From assembly GCA_934130265.1 (NCBI GenBank), contig CAKOYC010000020.1, positions 1 through 11,662 of the forward strand: a stretch of DNA of 11,662 nucleotides. Direction: 5' to 3'. Of the stretch, positions 1 to 5,905 are shown one piece after another. Position 1 is the stretch's first letter. Each line of letters begins with the position of its first letter. The position numbers were made by a program, and so were the translations under genes. Source of the DNA: an uncultured Bacilli bacterium. Its GTDB lineage: Bacteria; Bacillota_I; Bacilli_A; RF39; UBA660. The notes under the pieces are model-generated. The model was not told the DNA's origin. It ran no database searches and worked only from the letters and a program-made list of their open reading frames with translations.

Positions 1-27
1 TTTCCCTTATTTCACGGGATGTTCCAT

Positions 28-73
28 AAAAAAAGAGATAATTAACTCTCGCGAGACGTTATCTCTTTATTTA
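28..73. terminator. Bidirectional hairpin terminator
   Basis: Perfect 10-bp arms at 32-41 and 59-68 enclose a 17-nt loop containing the palindrome TCTCGCGAGA (47-56). An A run at 28-34 gives a U tract on the minus strand, and T-rich sequence at 66-72 serves the plus strand. It would end minus-strand transcripts leaving the protease gene. It may also end a plus-strand gene whose last codons could be at 3-29, reading SLISRDVP then TAA; that gene end is too short to identify. Confidence 0.65.
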
Positions 74-95
74 ACCATGTAAAATTTTTGTTGAT

Positions 96-131
96 TTGCG
101 AATTAAAATGTACAGTATAGTTGCGAATTAA
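96..131. repeat. Two direct copies of TTGCGAATTAA
   Basis: An exact 11-bp direct repeat occurs at 96-106 and 121-131, start to start 25 bp. Each copy is followed 2-3 bases later by TGTA or GTGTATA-like sequence. Repeated short units near a TG...CA boundary are typical of IS21-family ends, and a CA dinucleotide sits at 147-148, so this could be the right end of an element lying mostly left of the window. No transposase is visible here, so that reading is inference. A binding site for a regulator is the alternative. Confidence 0.45.
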
Positions 132-198
132 TGTGTATACTTTCGTCATAATTAGCTTACTTTCTTCATCAAACATATATTTTAATCTACAAATAATA

Positions 199-1443
199 TT
201 ATTTACTGGCTAATTCTATAGCAGCTTTTAACTGATTGTCATTGTCTTCTGTTAAGAGTTCATTTTCTTTCAACTCTAGTTTAACTTCTTTAGTAGGAGT
301 TACACCTTTTTCATTAATCCAATTACCCTTAGGAGTTAACCATTTTTGAACTGTATACTTAATTGTATCACCATTGTTTAGGTCTCCTGTTTTTTGAACT
401 GTACCTTTCCCATAAGAATTAACACCAACTATTTCGGCATTATATGTCTCTTTAAAGGCACTAGCTAATATTTCACTAGCAGATGCACTATTTTCATTTA
501 TTAAGACTACTACTGGATAACTATAAGTAGCTTTACTACTAGTACTATAAACTTTTTCTTTATTATTCTTAGTTTGCAACTGATAGATAACATCTTTCTT
601 AGTCATGAATAATGATAGTATTTCAGTTACTTGAGTTAAATAGCCACCTGGATTATCTCTAACATCTATAACTAACTTATCAATATTCTTTTTCTTTAGA
701 GACTCCAACTCTTTCTTTACTTGTTTAGTAATATTATTAGCAAACATCTCTATTTTTAAATATCCTATCTTCTTACCATTTTCTTCATAAACTTTACTAC
801 TAGTATAAGGCATATCAACTGTTGTTCTAGTAACTTTCATAGTCTTTTCTTGATTATCTCTAGTAATAATTATTTCTACTTCTTTATTCTTAGCATTTTT
901 GATAAGGCTTACTACATCTGATAAGCTTTTACCTTCTACACTTTCACCATTTACTTTAGTTATATAATCTCCTACTTTTATACCAGCTTTTTTAGCAGGA
1001 GTATCAGCAAATACTTTAGTAATTTTTACTTTATTATTATCAAGAGTAACTTCAATACCAATTCCTTCATAATTACCTTCTAATGTTTGATTGAAGTTTG
1101 TACTACTAGTTCCATCAAAATAAGTAGCATAAGGATCATCTAAATAATTAATCATCCCTTTAATTCCAGCATCTATTAATTCCTCTTTGTTAACCTTATC
1201 ATAGTAATTATTTACTATATCATTATAAGTATCAACAAATTCTTTTAACTCACTAGGAACAGAACTACTAGTAGTTTCTTTCTTAGTAAAACTAACAACA
1301 TTACCGATTAAGAAACCAAAAAGAATTGCTATTATCATAATGATAACCATTTCTGGATAACTAAATCCTTCTTTCTTAATAGTAACTATCTCTTTTGTTG
1401 TATCTATTTTTTCATCTTCCATTATTTCTTCTTTTTTCTTCAT
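199..1443 (-). CDS. ctpA: Membrane-anchored C-terminal processing protease (S41A, CtpA/CtpB type)
   Basis: A serine peptidase that cleaves substrates from their C-terminus outside the membrane; in Firmicutes, relatives act in regulated proteolysis and cell-envelope processing. The 414-residue protein has a short charged cytosolic N-terminus, one membrane segment (about 32-51), a PDZ domain (about 125-205, with GIGIEV and AGIKVGDYI) and the S41 core. The fold motif RDNPGG is at 262-267. The catalytic Ser is S321 in NSASASE, the Lys is K346 in YGKG, and the supporting Gln is Q350; the spacing of 25 and 4 residues matches the CtpB Ser-Lys-Gln arrangement, so it looks active. The start is ATG with GGTGA five bases upstream. 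A separate promoter-like site precedes it and a terminator ends the gene upstream, so it is probably monocistronic. The substrate cannot be told from sequence. Confidence 0.93.
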   Translation of the reverse strand: MKKKEEIMEDEKIDTTKEIVTIKKEGFSYPEMVIIMIIAILFGFLIGNVVSFTKKETTSSSVPSELKEFVDTYNDIVNNYYDKVNKEELIDAGIKGMINYLDDPYATYFDGTSSTNFNQTLEGNYEGIGIEVTLDNNKVKITKVFADTPAKKAGIKVGDYITKVNGESVEGKSLSDVVSLIKNAKNKEVEIIITRDNQEKTMKVTRTTVDMPYTSSKVYEENGKKIGYLKIEMFANNITKQVKKELESLKKKNIDKLVIDVRDNPGGYLTQVTEILSLFMTKKDVIYQLQTKNNKEKVYSTSSKATYSYPVVVLINENSASASEILASAFKETYNAEIVGVNSYGKGTVQKTGDLNNGDTIKYTVQKWLTPKGNWINEKGVTPTKEVKLELKENELLTEDNDNQLKAAIELASK

Positions 1444-1466
1444 CTATTTCACCTACCGTCTATATA

Positions 1467-1495
1467 ATTGTACCATAGTTTTAATAATTTACTAA
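1467..1495 (-). promoter_or_regulatory. Candidate promoter of the S41 protease gene
   Basis: On the minus strand, TACAAT (1472-1467) lies 17 bases after TTAGTA (1495-1490). The -10 matches consensus at 5 of 6 positions; the -35 is weak, at 3 of 6. It lies just after the upstream terminator and would give a leader of about 17 nt. Confidence 0.4.
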
Positions 1496-1523
1496 AGAAA
1501 AAAGCCTTTTAAATAAAGACTTT
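1496..1523 (-). terminator. Intrinsic terminator after the thioredoxin-like gene
   Basis: Arms AAAGTCTTT (1523-1515) and AAAGGCTTT (1509-1501) pair over 9 positions with one G-U wobble and a 5-nt loop. TTT then follows on the minus strand, with further T-rich sequence. It begins 5 bases after the stop codon and separates the asnS pair from the protease gene. Confidence 0.7.
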
Positions 1524-1528
1524 ACATA

Positions 1529-2020
1529 TTATTTATTAAGGTAATCTTCTATTTCATTTTCATCAGTTATAGTATCAACTACTTCTTTATTTTTAAAATG
1601 AACTAGTGTAGGATTTTTTACTTTCAAGTTTTCAATACTACTAGTATCAACATCACCATCTGTTTTATATTTTTTATTCATACCATCACTTAAATCTACA
1701 CTATATAGTTTTATATCTTTTTTATCTGATTGATAAGTAGATATTGTTTTAGAAAGTTCAGTATCAGTACTGTCATAATATACTACATAATACTCTTCTT
1801 GATCCATTGTAAATGATTCCCCAGCTAATATTTTTTCATATTGAATACTTGATTCAGTTACTTCACTTTGTTTTCTTTTCTTAGTAACTTCTTTTGATAA
1901 AATTCTTGTAGTTAGAAAGTACATTAATCCAAATAGTAAAGCTACACATATTAGAATAATCACTACTCTTTTGCCTGTTCCTTTAAATTCACTGCTGTCA
2001 CTATAATATCCTTTATTCAT
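1529..2020 (-). CDS. Single-pass membrane protein with a cysteine-less thioredoxin-like domain
   Basis: The protein has 163 residues: a short N-terminus, a membrane segment (about 19-37), a basic and polar linker, then a domain at about 77-163 with the layout of a thioredoxin fold. It shows a beta strand EYYVVYYDS, a helix, a second strand IKLYSVDL, and a NPTLVHFKNKEVV hairpin in which P137 would be the cis-proline. The place of the usual CxxC is taken by DSTDTE and the domain has no cysteine, so disulfide chemistry is not expected; a binding or scaffolding role is more likely. The domain would face outside. It follows asnS after 9 bases, with its AGGAGG site overlapping the asnS stop, so the two are surely co-transcribed. 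The fold assignment is from pattern only. Confidence 0.75.
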   Translation of the reverse strand: MNKGYYSDSSEFKGTGKRVVIILICVALLFGLMYFLTTRILSKEVTKKRKQSEVTESSIQYEKILAGESFTMDQEEYYVVYYDSTDTELSKTISTYQSDKKDIKLYSVDLSDGMNKKYKTDGDVDTSSIENLKVKNPTLVHFKNKEVVDTITDENEIEDYLNK

Positions 2021-2029
2021 TTTATCCTC

Positions 2030-3406
2030 CTAAAATTCACAATTTCCTGGTGTTCTTGGAAATGGTATTACATCTCTTATATTTTCCATACCAGTTAGAT
2101 AAATTAGTAATCTTTCAAAACCAAGTCCAAATCCTGAATGTTTTACTCCACCATACTGTCTAAGCTTTAAGTACCAGTCAAGTTCTTCTTCATCCATTTT
2201 TAAATTATCCATTCTATTTTTTAGAACACTATATCTTTCTTCTCTTTGACTACCACCCATTAGTTCTCCTGCTTGTGGAACTAAAAAGTCTACAGCTGCT
2301 ACTGTTTCATTATCATCATTTAATCGCATATAGAAAGCTTTAATATCTTTTGGCCAGTCAGTAACAAATACTGGAGCTTTAAAGTATTCTTCTGTTAGAT
2401 ATTTTTCATGTTCTTTAGCAAGGTCTTCTCCATATTCTGGTTTGTTTTCAAAGTCCTTACCACTTTCTTTAAGAATAGTAATTGCTTCTTTATGAGTAAT
2501 TCTTTTTGGTTCTGCATTTAAGACTGTATTTAGTCTATCTATTAATCCTTTATGAACATAGTTATCAAAGAACTTAAGTTCAGAATATGCGTTTTCCATT
2601 ACATATTTTATAATATAACGAAGCATATCTTCTTCTACATCCATTAATCTATCTAATTCACAAAAAGCCATTTCTGGTTCAATCATCCAAAATTCAGAAG
2701 CATGAGTTTTAGTATTAGAATTTTCTGCTCTAAATGTCGGACCAAATGTATAAATATTTTTAAAAGCTAGAGCAAATATTTCACCTTGTAATTGTCCTGA
2801 TACGGTAAGGGCAGTTCTCTTTCCAAAGAAATCTTTACTATAATCTATTTCTTTACCTTTTAGATTCTCAAAGTCAAGAGTTGATACTTGAAACATTTCC
2901 CCTGCTCCTTCACAGTCACTTGCTGTAATTAATGGAGCATGTAAATAAACAAATCCTTTATCCTGGAAATATTTATGAATGGCCATTGCTGCTACACTTC
3001 TTACTCTAAAAACAGCTTGGAAAGTATTAGTTCTAGGACGAAGATAAGCTATTTCTCTTAAGAATTCCATAGAATGTCTTTTAGGTTGTAGCGGATAATC
3101 TTCTGGACAATCTCCTTCTAGTTTAATCTTACTAGCTTGAATTTCAAACTCTTGTCCTTCTTTTGGACTTTTAACAACTAATCCTTTAACACTAATTGCA
3201 CTACCTACTCTTAATTTTTGAATCTCATCAAAGTTTTCTAGTTTTTTATCATATACTATTTGTACAGATTCAAATACAGTTCCATCAAAGAAAGTGATGA
3301 ATCCAAATTCTTTTTGTTTACGATGGTTTCTAATCCAACCATTTAGTACTACTTCTTTATTTAAATACTCATTTACATCTTTATAAATATCACGTACGTC
3401 TATCAT
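2030..3406 (-). CDS. asnS: Asparaginyl-tRNA synthetase
   Basis: A class IIb synthetase that charges tRNA-Asn with asparagine in the cytoplasm. The 458-residue length is normal for bacterial AsnRS. The N-terminal OB-fold anticodon-binding domain covers about 18-97 (NGWIRNHRKQKEFGFITF). The class II core follows: motif 1 around YLHAPLIT (154-161), motif 2 at 221-248 (FRAENSNTKTHASEFW) and motif 3 near the C-terminus (GFGLGFERLLIYLTG, 425-439), ending in the PFPRTPG signature. Motif 2 text and the C-terminal ending separate it from AspRS and LysRS. The start is ATG with GAGGAG eight bases upstream. Its own strong promoter gives a leader of only about 17 nt, which leaves no room for a T-box. It leads a two-gene operon with the thioredoxin-like gene. 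Confidence 0.97.
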   Translation of the reverse strand: MIDVRDIYKDVNEYLNKEVVLNGWIRNHRKQKEFGFITFFDGTVFESVQIVYDKKLENFDEIQKLRVGSAISVKGLVVKSPKEGQEFEIQASKIKLEGDCPEDYPLQPKRHSMEFLREIAYLRPRTNTFQAVFRVRSVAAMAIHKYFQDKGFVYLHAPLITASDCEGAGEMFQVSTLDFENLKGKEIDYSKDFFGKRTALTVSGQLQGEIFALAFKNIYTFGPTFRAENSNTKTHASEFWMIEPEMAFCELDRLMDVEEDMLRYIIKYVMENAYSELKFFDNYVHKGLIDRLNTVLNAEPKRITHKEAITILKESGKDFENKPEYGEDLAKEHEKYLTEEYFKAPVFVTDWPKDIKAFYMRLNDDNETVAAVDFLVPQAGELMGGSQREERYSVLKNRMDNLKMDEEELDWYLKLRQYGGVKHSGFGLGFERLLIYLTGMENIRDVIPFPRTPGNCEF

Positions 3407-3429
3407 AGTAGTCCTCCTCTTCTTCTAAT

Positions 3430-3458
3430 ATTATAGAAAAAAAAGCTCTTAACGTCAA
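3430..3458 (-). promoter_or_regulatory. asnS promoter
   Basis: TTGACG (3458-3453) and TATAAT (3435-3430) are separated by exactly 17 bases on the minus strand, a near-consensus sigma-A promoter. The predicted start is near 3423, giving a leader of about 17 nt that contains the AGGAGG site. Confidence 0.8.
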
Positions 3459-3502
3459 TCAAATGACTAAATAAATATTAATGTAATTTATTTTTTATTA
3501 TA

Positions 3503-3531
3503 AGCAAAAGGAAGAGATAAACTCTTCCTTT
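3503..3531 (-). terminator. Intrinsic terminator ending the candidate small RNA
   Basis: A perfect stem GGAAGAG/CTCTTCC, extended by three A-U pairs (arms 3531-3522 and 3516-3507), has a 5-nt loop and is followed by TTTTGCTT on the minus strand. It can end both the small RNA and read-through from the PemK-like gene, isolating asnS. Confidence 0.75.
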
Positions 3532-3579
3532 CGAAACACATCTACCAAGTGTATAAATACACCTGCAACAATCTAAAGT
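3503..3579 (-). ncRNA. Candidate small RNA of about 77 nt, unknown family
   Basis: A complete transcription unit without a gene: a near-consensus promoter upstream and an intrinsic terminator at the end. The body holds a hairpin at 3564-3547 (core GTGTA/TACAC, loop TTTA). A TGTGT at 3540-3536 can pair instead with the ACAC arm of that hairpin, so two structures compete. It does not resemble a tRNA, 4.5S/SRP RNA, T-box or any riboswitch I know. No credible peptide is encoded; an ATG reading 17 codons runs through the terminator without a good ribosome binding site. It begins just after the stop codon of the toxin-like gene, so an antitoxin or 3'-UTR regulatory role is conceivable but unproven. 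Confidence 0.5.
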
Positions 3580-3585
3580 ATCTCA

Positions 3586-3613
3586 ATTATATCATTTTAA
3601 ATATTTAAGTCAA
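3586..3613 (-). promoter_or_regulatory. Promoter of the candidate small RNA
   Basis: TTGACT (3613-3608) and a perfect TATAAT (3591-3586) are 16 bases apart on the minus strand. The -35 box overlaps the last two sense codons of the PemK-like gene and abuts its TAA. A match this good just before a short terminated segment is unlikely to be chance, though AT-rich DNA makes false hits common. Confidence 0.65.
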
Positions 3614-4411
3614 TACTTTTTCACGATTTTTGTTATATTTTGATTTACTTTTATTAAATGTATAATTACCTTTTATTTCTTCAAAAGCATAATATTTTTT
3701 TATTATCTGTAAAATACAATCATTATCCTTTTTAGTAATGATTGCAATTCTATTATTTATATAATATGGTTCTTTAATTCTATTTAAACTAATATTAATT
3801 AAATTTTCCACCCTTACGGTTCCTAATTTTGAATTTGATAAATCGTAATGAAAATAATAGTTGTCATTCTTATGCTTTGATGTAAGTGGTATAGCAGTCC
3901 ACATGCTTTTATCAGATGAACTTCTCCACAATATTGCTGGTCTTAACTTTCTAAGTTCACTACCTATATTGTATCCTAAATCAACCCAATATATTGCTCC
4001 AACTTTTAAGTTTATTTTATTATCAACACTTTTGTTTATTAGCTGTAGCTTATCTTTACACCACTTACTATATGATATACCATTTGAATCGTTACTTGTA
4101 TTGTTCTTAACATAATTTAGAAAACTTGTCTTAGATTTTAATAAAATATCATCATATTCTTTATTATTTATTTTGATAGGTTTACCTTTAACATAAATAC
4201 ATCTTTTAATATTAGAACGGTTATAATCAGTTATTTCATCTAACACAATATATTTATTAATAGATTTCAAATAAATACTGTCTTCTCTCTTTTCTTTATA
4301 AACAGGTACTCCAACATAATGATTTTTCGATATATTATATAAGATTAAAACCCATTGTTTATTATTATTTAAATCAAACTCATATATTTGTTTCCAACTT
4401 ATCACAGTCAC
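3605..4411 (-). CDS. Two-domain PemK/MazF-like toxin-family protein
   Basis: The C-terminal domain (about 136-245 of 268) carries the marks of the PemK/MazF endoribonuclease fold: VGAIYWVDLG, a GSE loop, LRPAIL with the conserved Arg R157, AIPLTSK with T177 and S178, and GTVRVENLINISLNRI, the equivalent of the usual SVVLLEQIRTIDKSRL-type strand. Family members cut RNA. Residues about 5-92 repeat the same layout (WKQIYEFDLN, QWVLIL, YVGVPVYKE, YIVLDEITDYNRSNI) but lack the RPA arginine, so this looks like a degenerate first copy. Single-domain relatives are only about 110-120 residues. No antitoxin ORF lies on either side; a candidate small RNA follows directly. The start is GTG with an AAAG..GGTGAT site; a second GTG two codons later is possible. 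It looks even richer in A+T than its neighbours, which with its family suggests acquisition. Confidence 0.8.
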   Translation of the reverse strand: MTVISWKQIYEFDLNNNKQWVLILYNISKNHYVGVPVYKEKREDSIYLKSINKYIVLDEITDYNRSNIKRCIYVKGKPIKINNKEYDDILLKSKTSFLNYVKNNTSNDSNGISYSKWCKDKLQLINKSVDNKINLKVGAIYWVDLGYNIGSELRKLRPAILWRSSSDKSMWTAIPLTSKHKNDNYYFHYDLSNSKLGTVRVENLINISLNRIKEPYYINNRIAIITKKDNDCILQIIKKYYAFEEIKGNYTFNKSKSKYNKNREKVLT

Positions 4412-4485
4412 TTAATCACCAACTTTCTAATTATATTTAGTAAAACTAATATCGTATAGATTTTATATTTCTAAAAACTATGTAC

Positions 4486-4515
4486 ATCTTAGCACATAAA
4501 ACTAATGTTCGTCAA
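4486..4515 (-). promoter_or_regulatory. Candidate promoter of the PemK-like gene
   Basis: TTGACG (4515-4510) lies 18 bases before TAAGAT (4491-4486) on the minus strand. The predicted leader is about 68 nt, longer than at other genes here. It includes a short inverted repeat TTAGT/ACTAA near 4438-4450, a possible operator. Confidence 0.45.
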
Positions 4516-4549
4516 CTTTTTTATATTATTGATATAAAATTTAATAAGT

Positions 4550-4576
4550 AAAAAAAAACAGTCTATTTCTAGACTA
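4550..4576 (-). terminator. Intrinsic terminator overlapping the lipoprotein stop codon
   Basis: Arms AGTCTA and TAGACT (4575-4560 on the minus strand, 4-nt loop GAAA) are followed by G and a run of nine or more T. The TAG stop at 4576-4574 forms part of the stem. Confidence 0.8.
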
Positions 4577-5572
4577 TTTCATAGTAGGTAAAACATTTAT
4601 TGAGGAAGCAACTTCTATTAATTCTTCTTGATTCATTACATCACTTACTAAGTAATACTCCATGTTACCACTACTCCAAGTAAGTGAATTATCAGATAAG
4701 GCTCCTATTGTATCCATAAACATATATGGTTCACCCATCGTGGGAATAATAGTTAACTCATCTTCTTGTTTAACTGTCTCTTCTACTAATAAGAATGGTT
4801 TTTCCCCTTCAAAGGTTAAAATTACTCTTTCTCCACCTGTCTTATTAAGTTTTTCTTCACTCTTTAACTTAGTTCCTTCTGGAACAACTAATGGATAAAT
4901 TATATCATCAATACTACTAGTTTCTTTAGTTTGTTCTTCATCAGTTTCAACAGTATTCATTATGTCTTCTATTTCAAAATAGTTTTTACTAAATTTTGGA
5001 TTTTTATCAATATTCTTGACATTAAGAGTGATTTTTGGAACATCATTATCATTAAGTACCACTACTTTTTTAACCATCATTTTCTTATCAACTGTTACTT
5101 TTTGTTTTATTAAGTTTCGATTATTAGGATAATTAACCGTACTAGTAAATACATAATTACCTTTTTCTTTTTCCATTGTCGCTTTACTATCATTTTCTAT
5201 ATCATTAATAATTGATTGTAGTAAATATACTTGAGAATTGTTATATGGCCAATCACTTTGAAATTTAAAACTCTTTTTAAGACTTGGTGTTAAAACATAG
5301 ACACCATCATCATTTTTTAAAATTATTTGTTCATGATCATTTGCAGTATTTTTTAAACTGATACGATAATAATCACCTTTCTTATAAGCCGATGTCACTT
5401 CATAATTATAAGTATCGTCATTATTAACCACTTCTAGTTTTCCTGTTAAAATATATCCTTTGCTATTAGTTATATCTTTGGACATTTTTTTTAGGATATT
5501 TTCTTCACTATCTTTAGCACATCCCGTAATAAGAAAAACAGAAAGTAGCAATAAAAGACCAATCTTTTTCAA
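4574..5572 (-). CDS. LolA-fold lipoprotein related to GerS/YdcC, with a DUF4367-like C-terminal domain
   Basis: A secreted lipoprotein anchored outside the membrane. Counting from TTG 5572 (332 residues), the signal peptide ends in the lipobox LITGC with lipidated Cys18. A LolA-like half-barrel follows (about 19-203), including SDWPYNNSQVYLLQSI, a stretch I recognise from GerS/YdcC-type lipoproteins. An acidic linker leads to a second domain (about 225-332) resembling DUF4367, with a central LTWSSGNMEYYLVSD. In clostridia GerS acts in spore cortex modification during germination; whether this organism forms spores is unknown. The start is chosen as TTG because GAGGTG lies six bases upstream; the longer GTG start at 5581 would overlap that site. 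It stands alone, with its own terminator, divergent from the DUF378 gene. Confidence 0.8.
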   Translation of the reverse strand: MKKIGLLLLLSVFLITGCAKDSEENILKKMSKDITNSKGYILTGKLEVVNNDDTYNYEVTSAYKKGDYYRISLKNTANDHEQIILKNDDGVYVLTPSLKKSFKFQSDWPYNNSQVYLLQSIINDIENDSKATMEKEKGNYVFTSTVNYPNNRNLIKQKVTVDKKMMVKKVVVLNDNDVPKITLNVKNIDKNPKFSKNYFEIEDIMNTVETDEEQTKETSSIDDIIYPLVVPEGTKLKSEEKLNKTGGERVILTFEGEKPFLLVEETVKQEDELTIIPTMGEPYMFMDTIGALSDNSLTWSSGNMEYYLVSDVMNQEELIEVASSINVLPTMK

Positions 5573-5601
5573 TATATTCACCTCATTTATAGTTTCATTT
5601 C

Positions 5602-5637
5602 ATTATATTAATTTTTTTATTTAAATATTCATGAATA
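5602..5637 (-). promoter_or_regulatory. Lipoprotein promoter with an overlapping palindrome
   Basis: TATAAT (5607-5602) on the minus strand is preceded at 18 bases by a weak -35 TGAATA (5631-5626). The perfect 12-bp palindrome TATTCATGAATA (5626-5637) covers that -35 and lies between the two divergent genes, so it could be a repressor site. The -10 box is convincing; the operator is a guess. Confidence 0.35.
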
Positions 5638-5683
5638 ATTTTAAATTTACTACAAATACTAAGAAAGAAAAAGGAGGAAATGT

Positions 5684-5878
5684 ATGGACATATTAAAAAA
5701 GATTTGTTTAGTATTAATTATTATTGGTGCTATTAACTGGGCTTTTGTTGGTTTATTCGGTATTGACCTTGTAGCATCTTTATTTGGAGGAACTGATAAT
5801 ATTATTGCTAGGATTATATATATAGTTATTGGTATTGCTGGTCTAATTGACATTAGCTACTTATTTGAACATGATTAA
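5684..5878 (+). CDS. Small DUF378 membrane protein (YuzA-like)
   Basis: The protein has 64 residues and consists almost entirely of two hydrophobic segments (about 5-28 and 40-60) joined by a short loop. The first contains the family signature GAINWAFVGLFGIDLVASLF, typical of DUF378 proteins such as B. subtilis YuzA. Function is unknown in the family. The start is ATG with a strong AAAGGAGG eight bases upstream. I see no clear -35/-10 pair for it. It is the only plus-strand gene in the left and middle of the window, divergent from the lipoprotein and convergent with cdaR, sharing a terminator with the latter. The overlapping minus-strand reading frame is a shadow. Confidence 0.9.
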   Translation: MDILKKICLVLIIIGAINWAFVGLFGIDLVASLFGGTDNIIARIIYIVIGIAGLIDISYLFEHD

Positions 5879-5905
5879 AAAAAGAGCATATCGCTCTTTT
5901 ATTTT
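5877..5905. terminator. Shared bidirectional terminator between DUF378 and cdaR
   Basis: Arms AAAAGAGC (5880-5887) and GCTCTTTT (5893-5900) enclose a 5-nt loop. T-rich runs follow on both strands (TTTTATTTT on plus; complement of the A run 5877-5883 on minus). The hairpin overlaps the TAA of cdaR and begins at the end of the DUF378 gene, serving both. Confidence 0.8.

Noticed and set aside
42..176. A 44-codon minus-strand reading frame from ATG 176 to a TAA inside the terminator loop
   Set aside because: No ribosome binding site, no recognisable motif, and it runs through the direct repeats and hairpin; most likely chance.
3503..3579. tRNA gene in the small RNA segment
   Set aside because: A TTTCGAAA recalls a T-loop, but there is no acceptor stem, D-arm or anticodon arm, and the 3' half is a terminator.
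3407..3600. T-box or other riboswitch leader for asnS
   Set aside because: A near-consensus promoter lies only about 25-50 bases upstream of the start codon and a terminator isolates the segment before it; no T-box sequence (AGGGUGGAACCGCG-like) is present.
3861..4115. Plus-strand open frame of 84 codons
   Set aside because: Antisense shadow of the PemK-like gene, without ribosome binding site or family features.
4662..5113. Two plus-strand open frames opposite the lipoprotein
   Set aside because: Both are antisense to a well-supported gene and have low-complexity composition.
5659..5853. Minus-strand open frame of 64 codons opposite DUF378
   Set aside because: Overlaps a recognised DUF378 gene with a strong ribosome binding site; composition is a mirror of the membrane segments.
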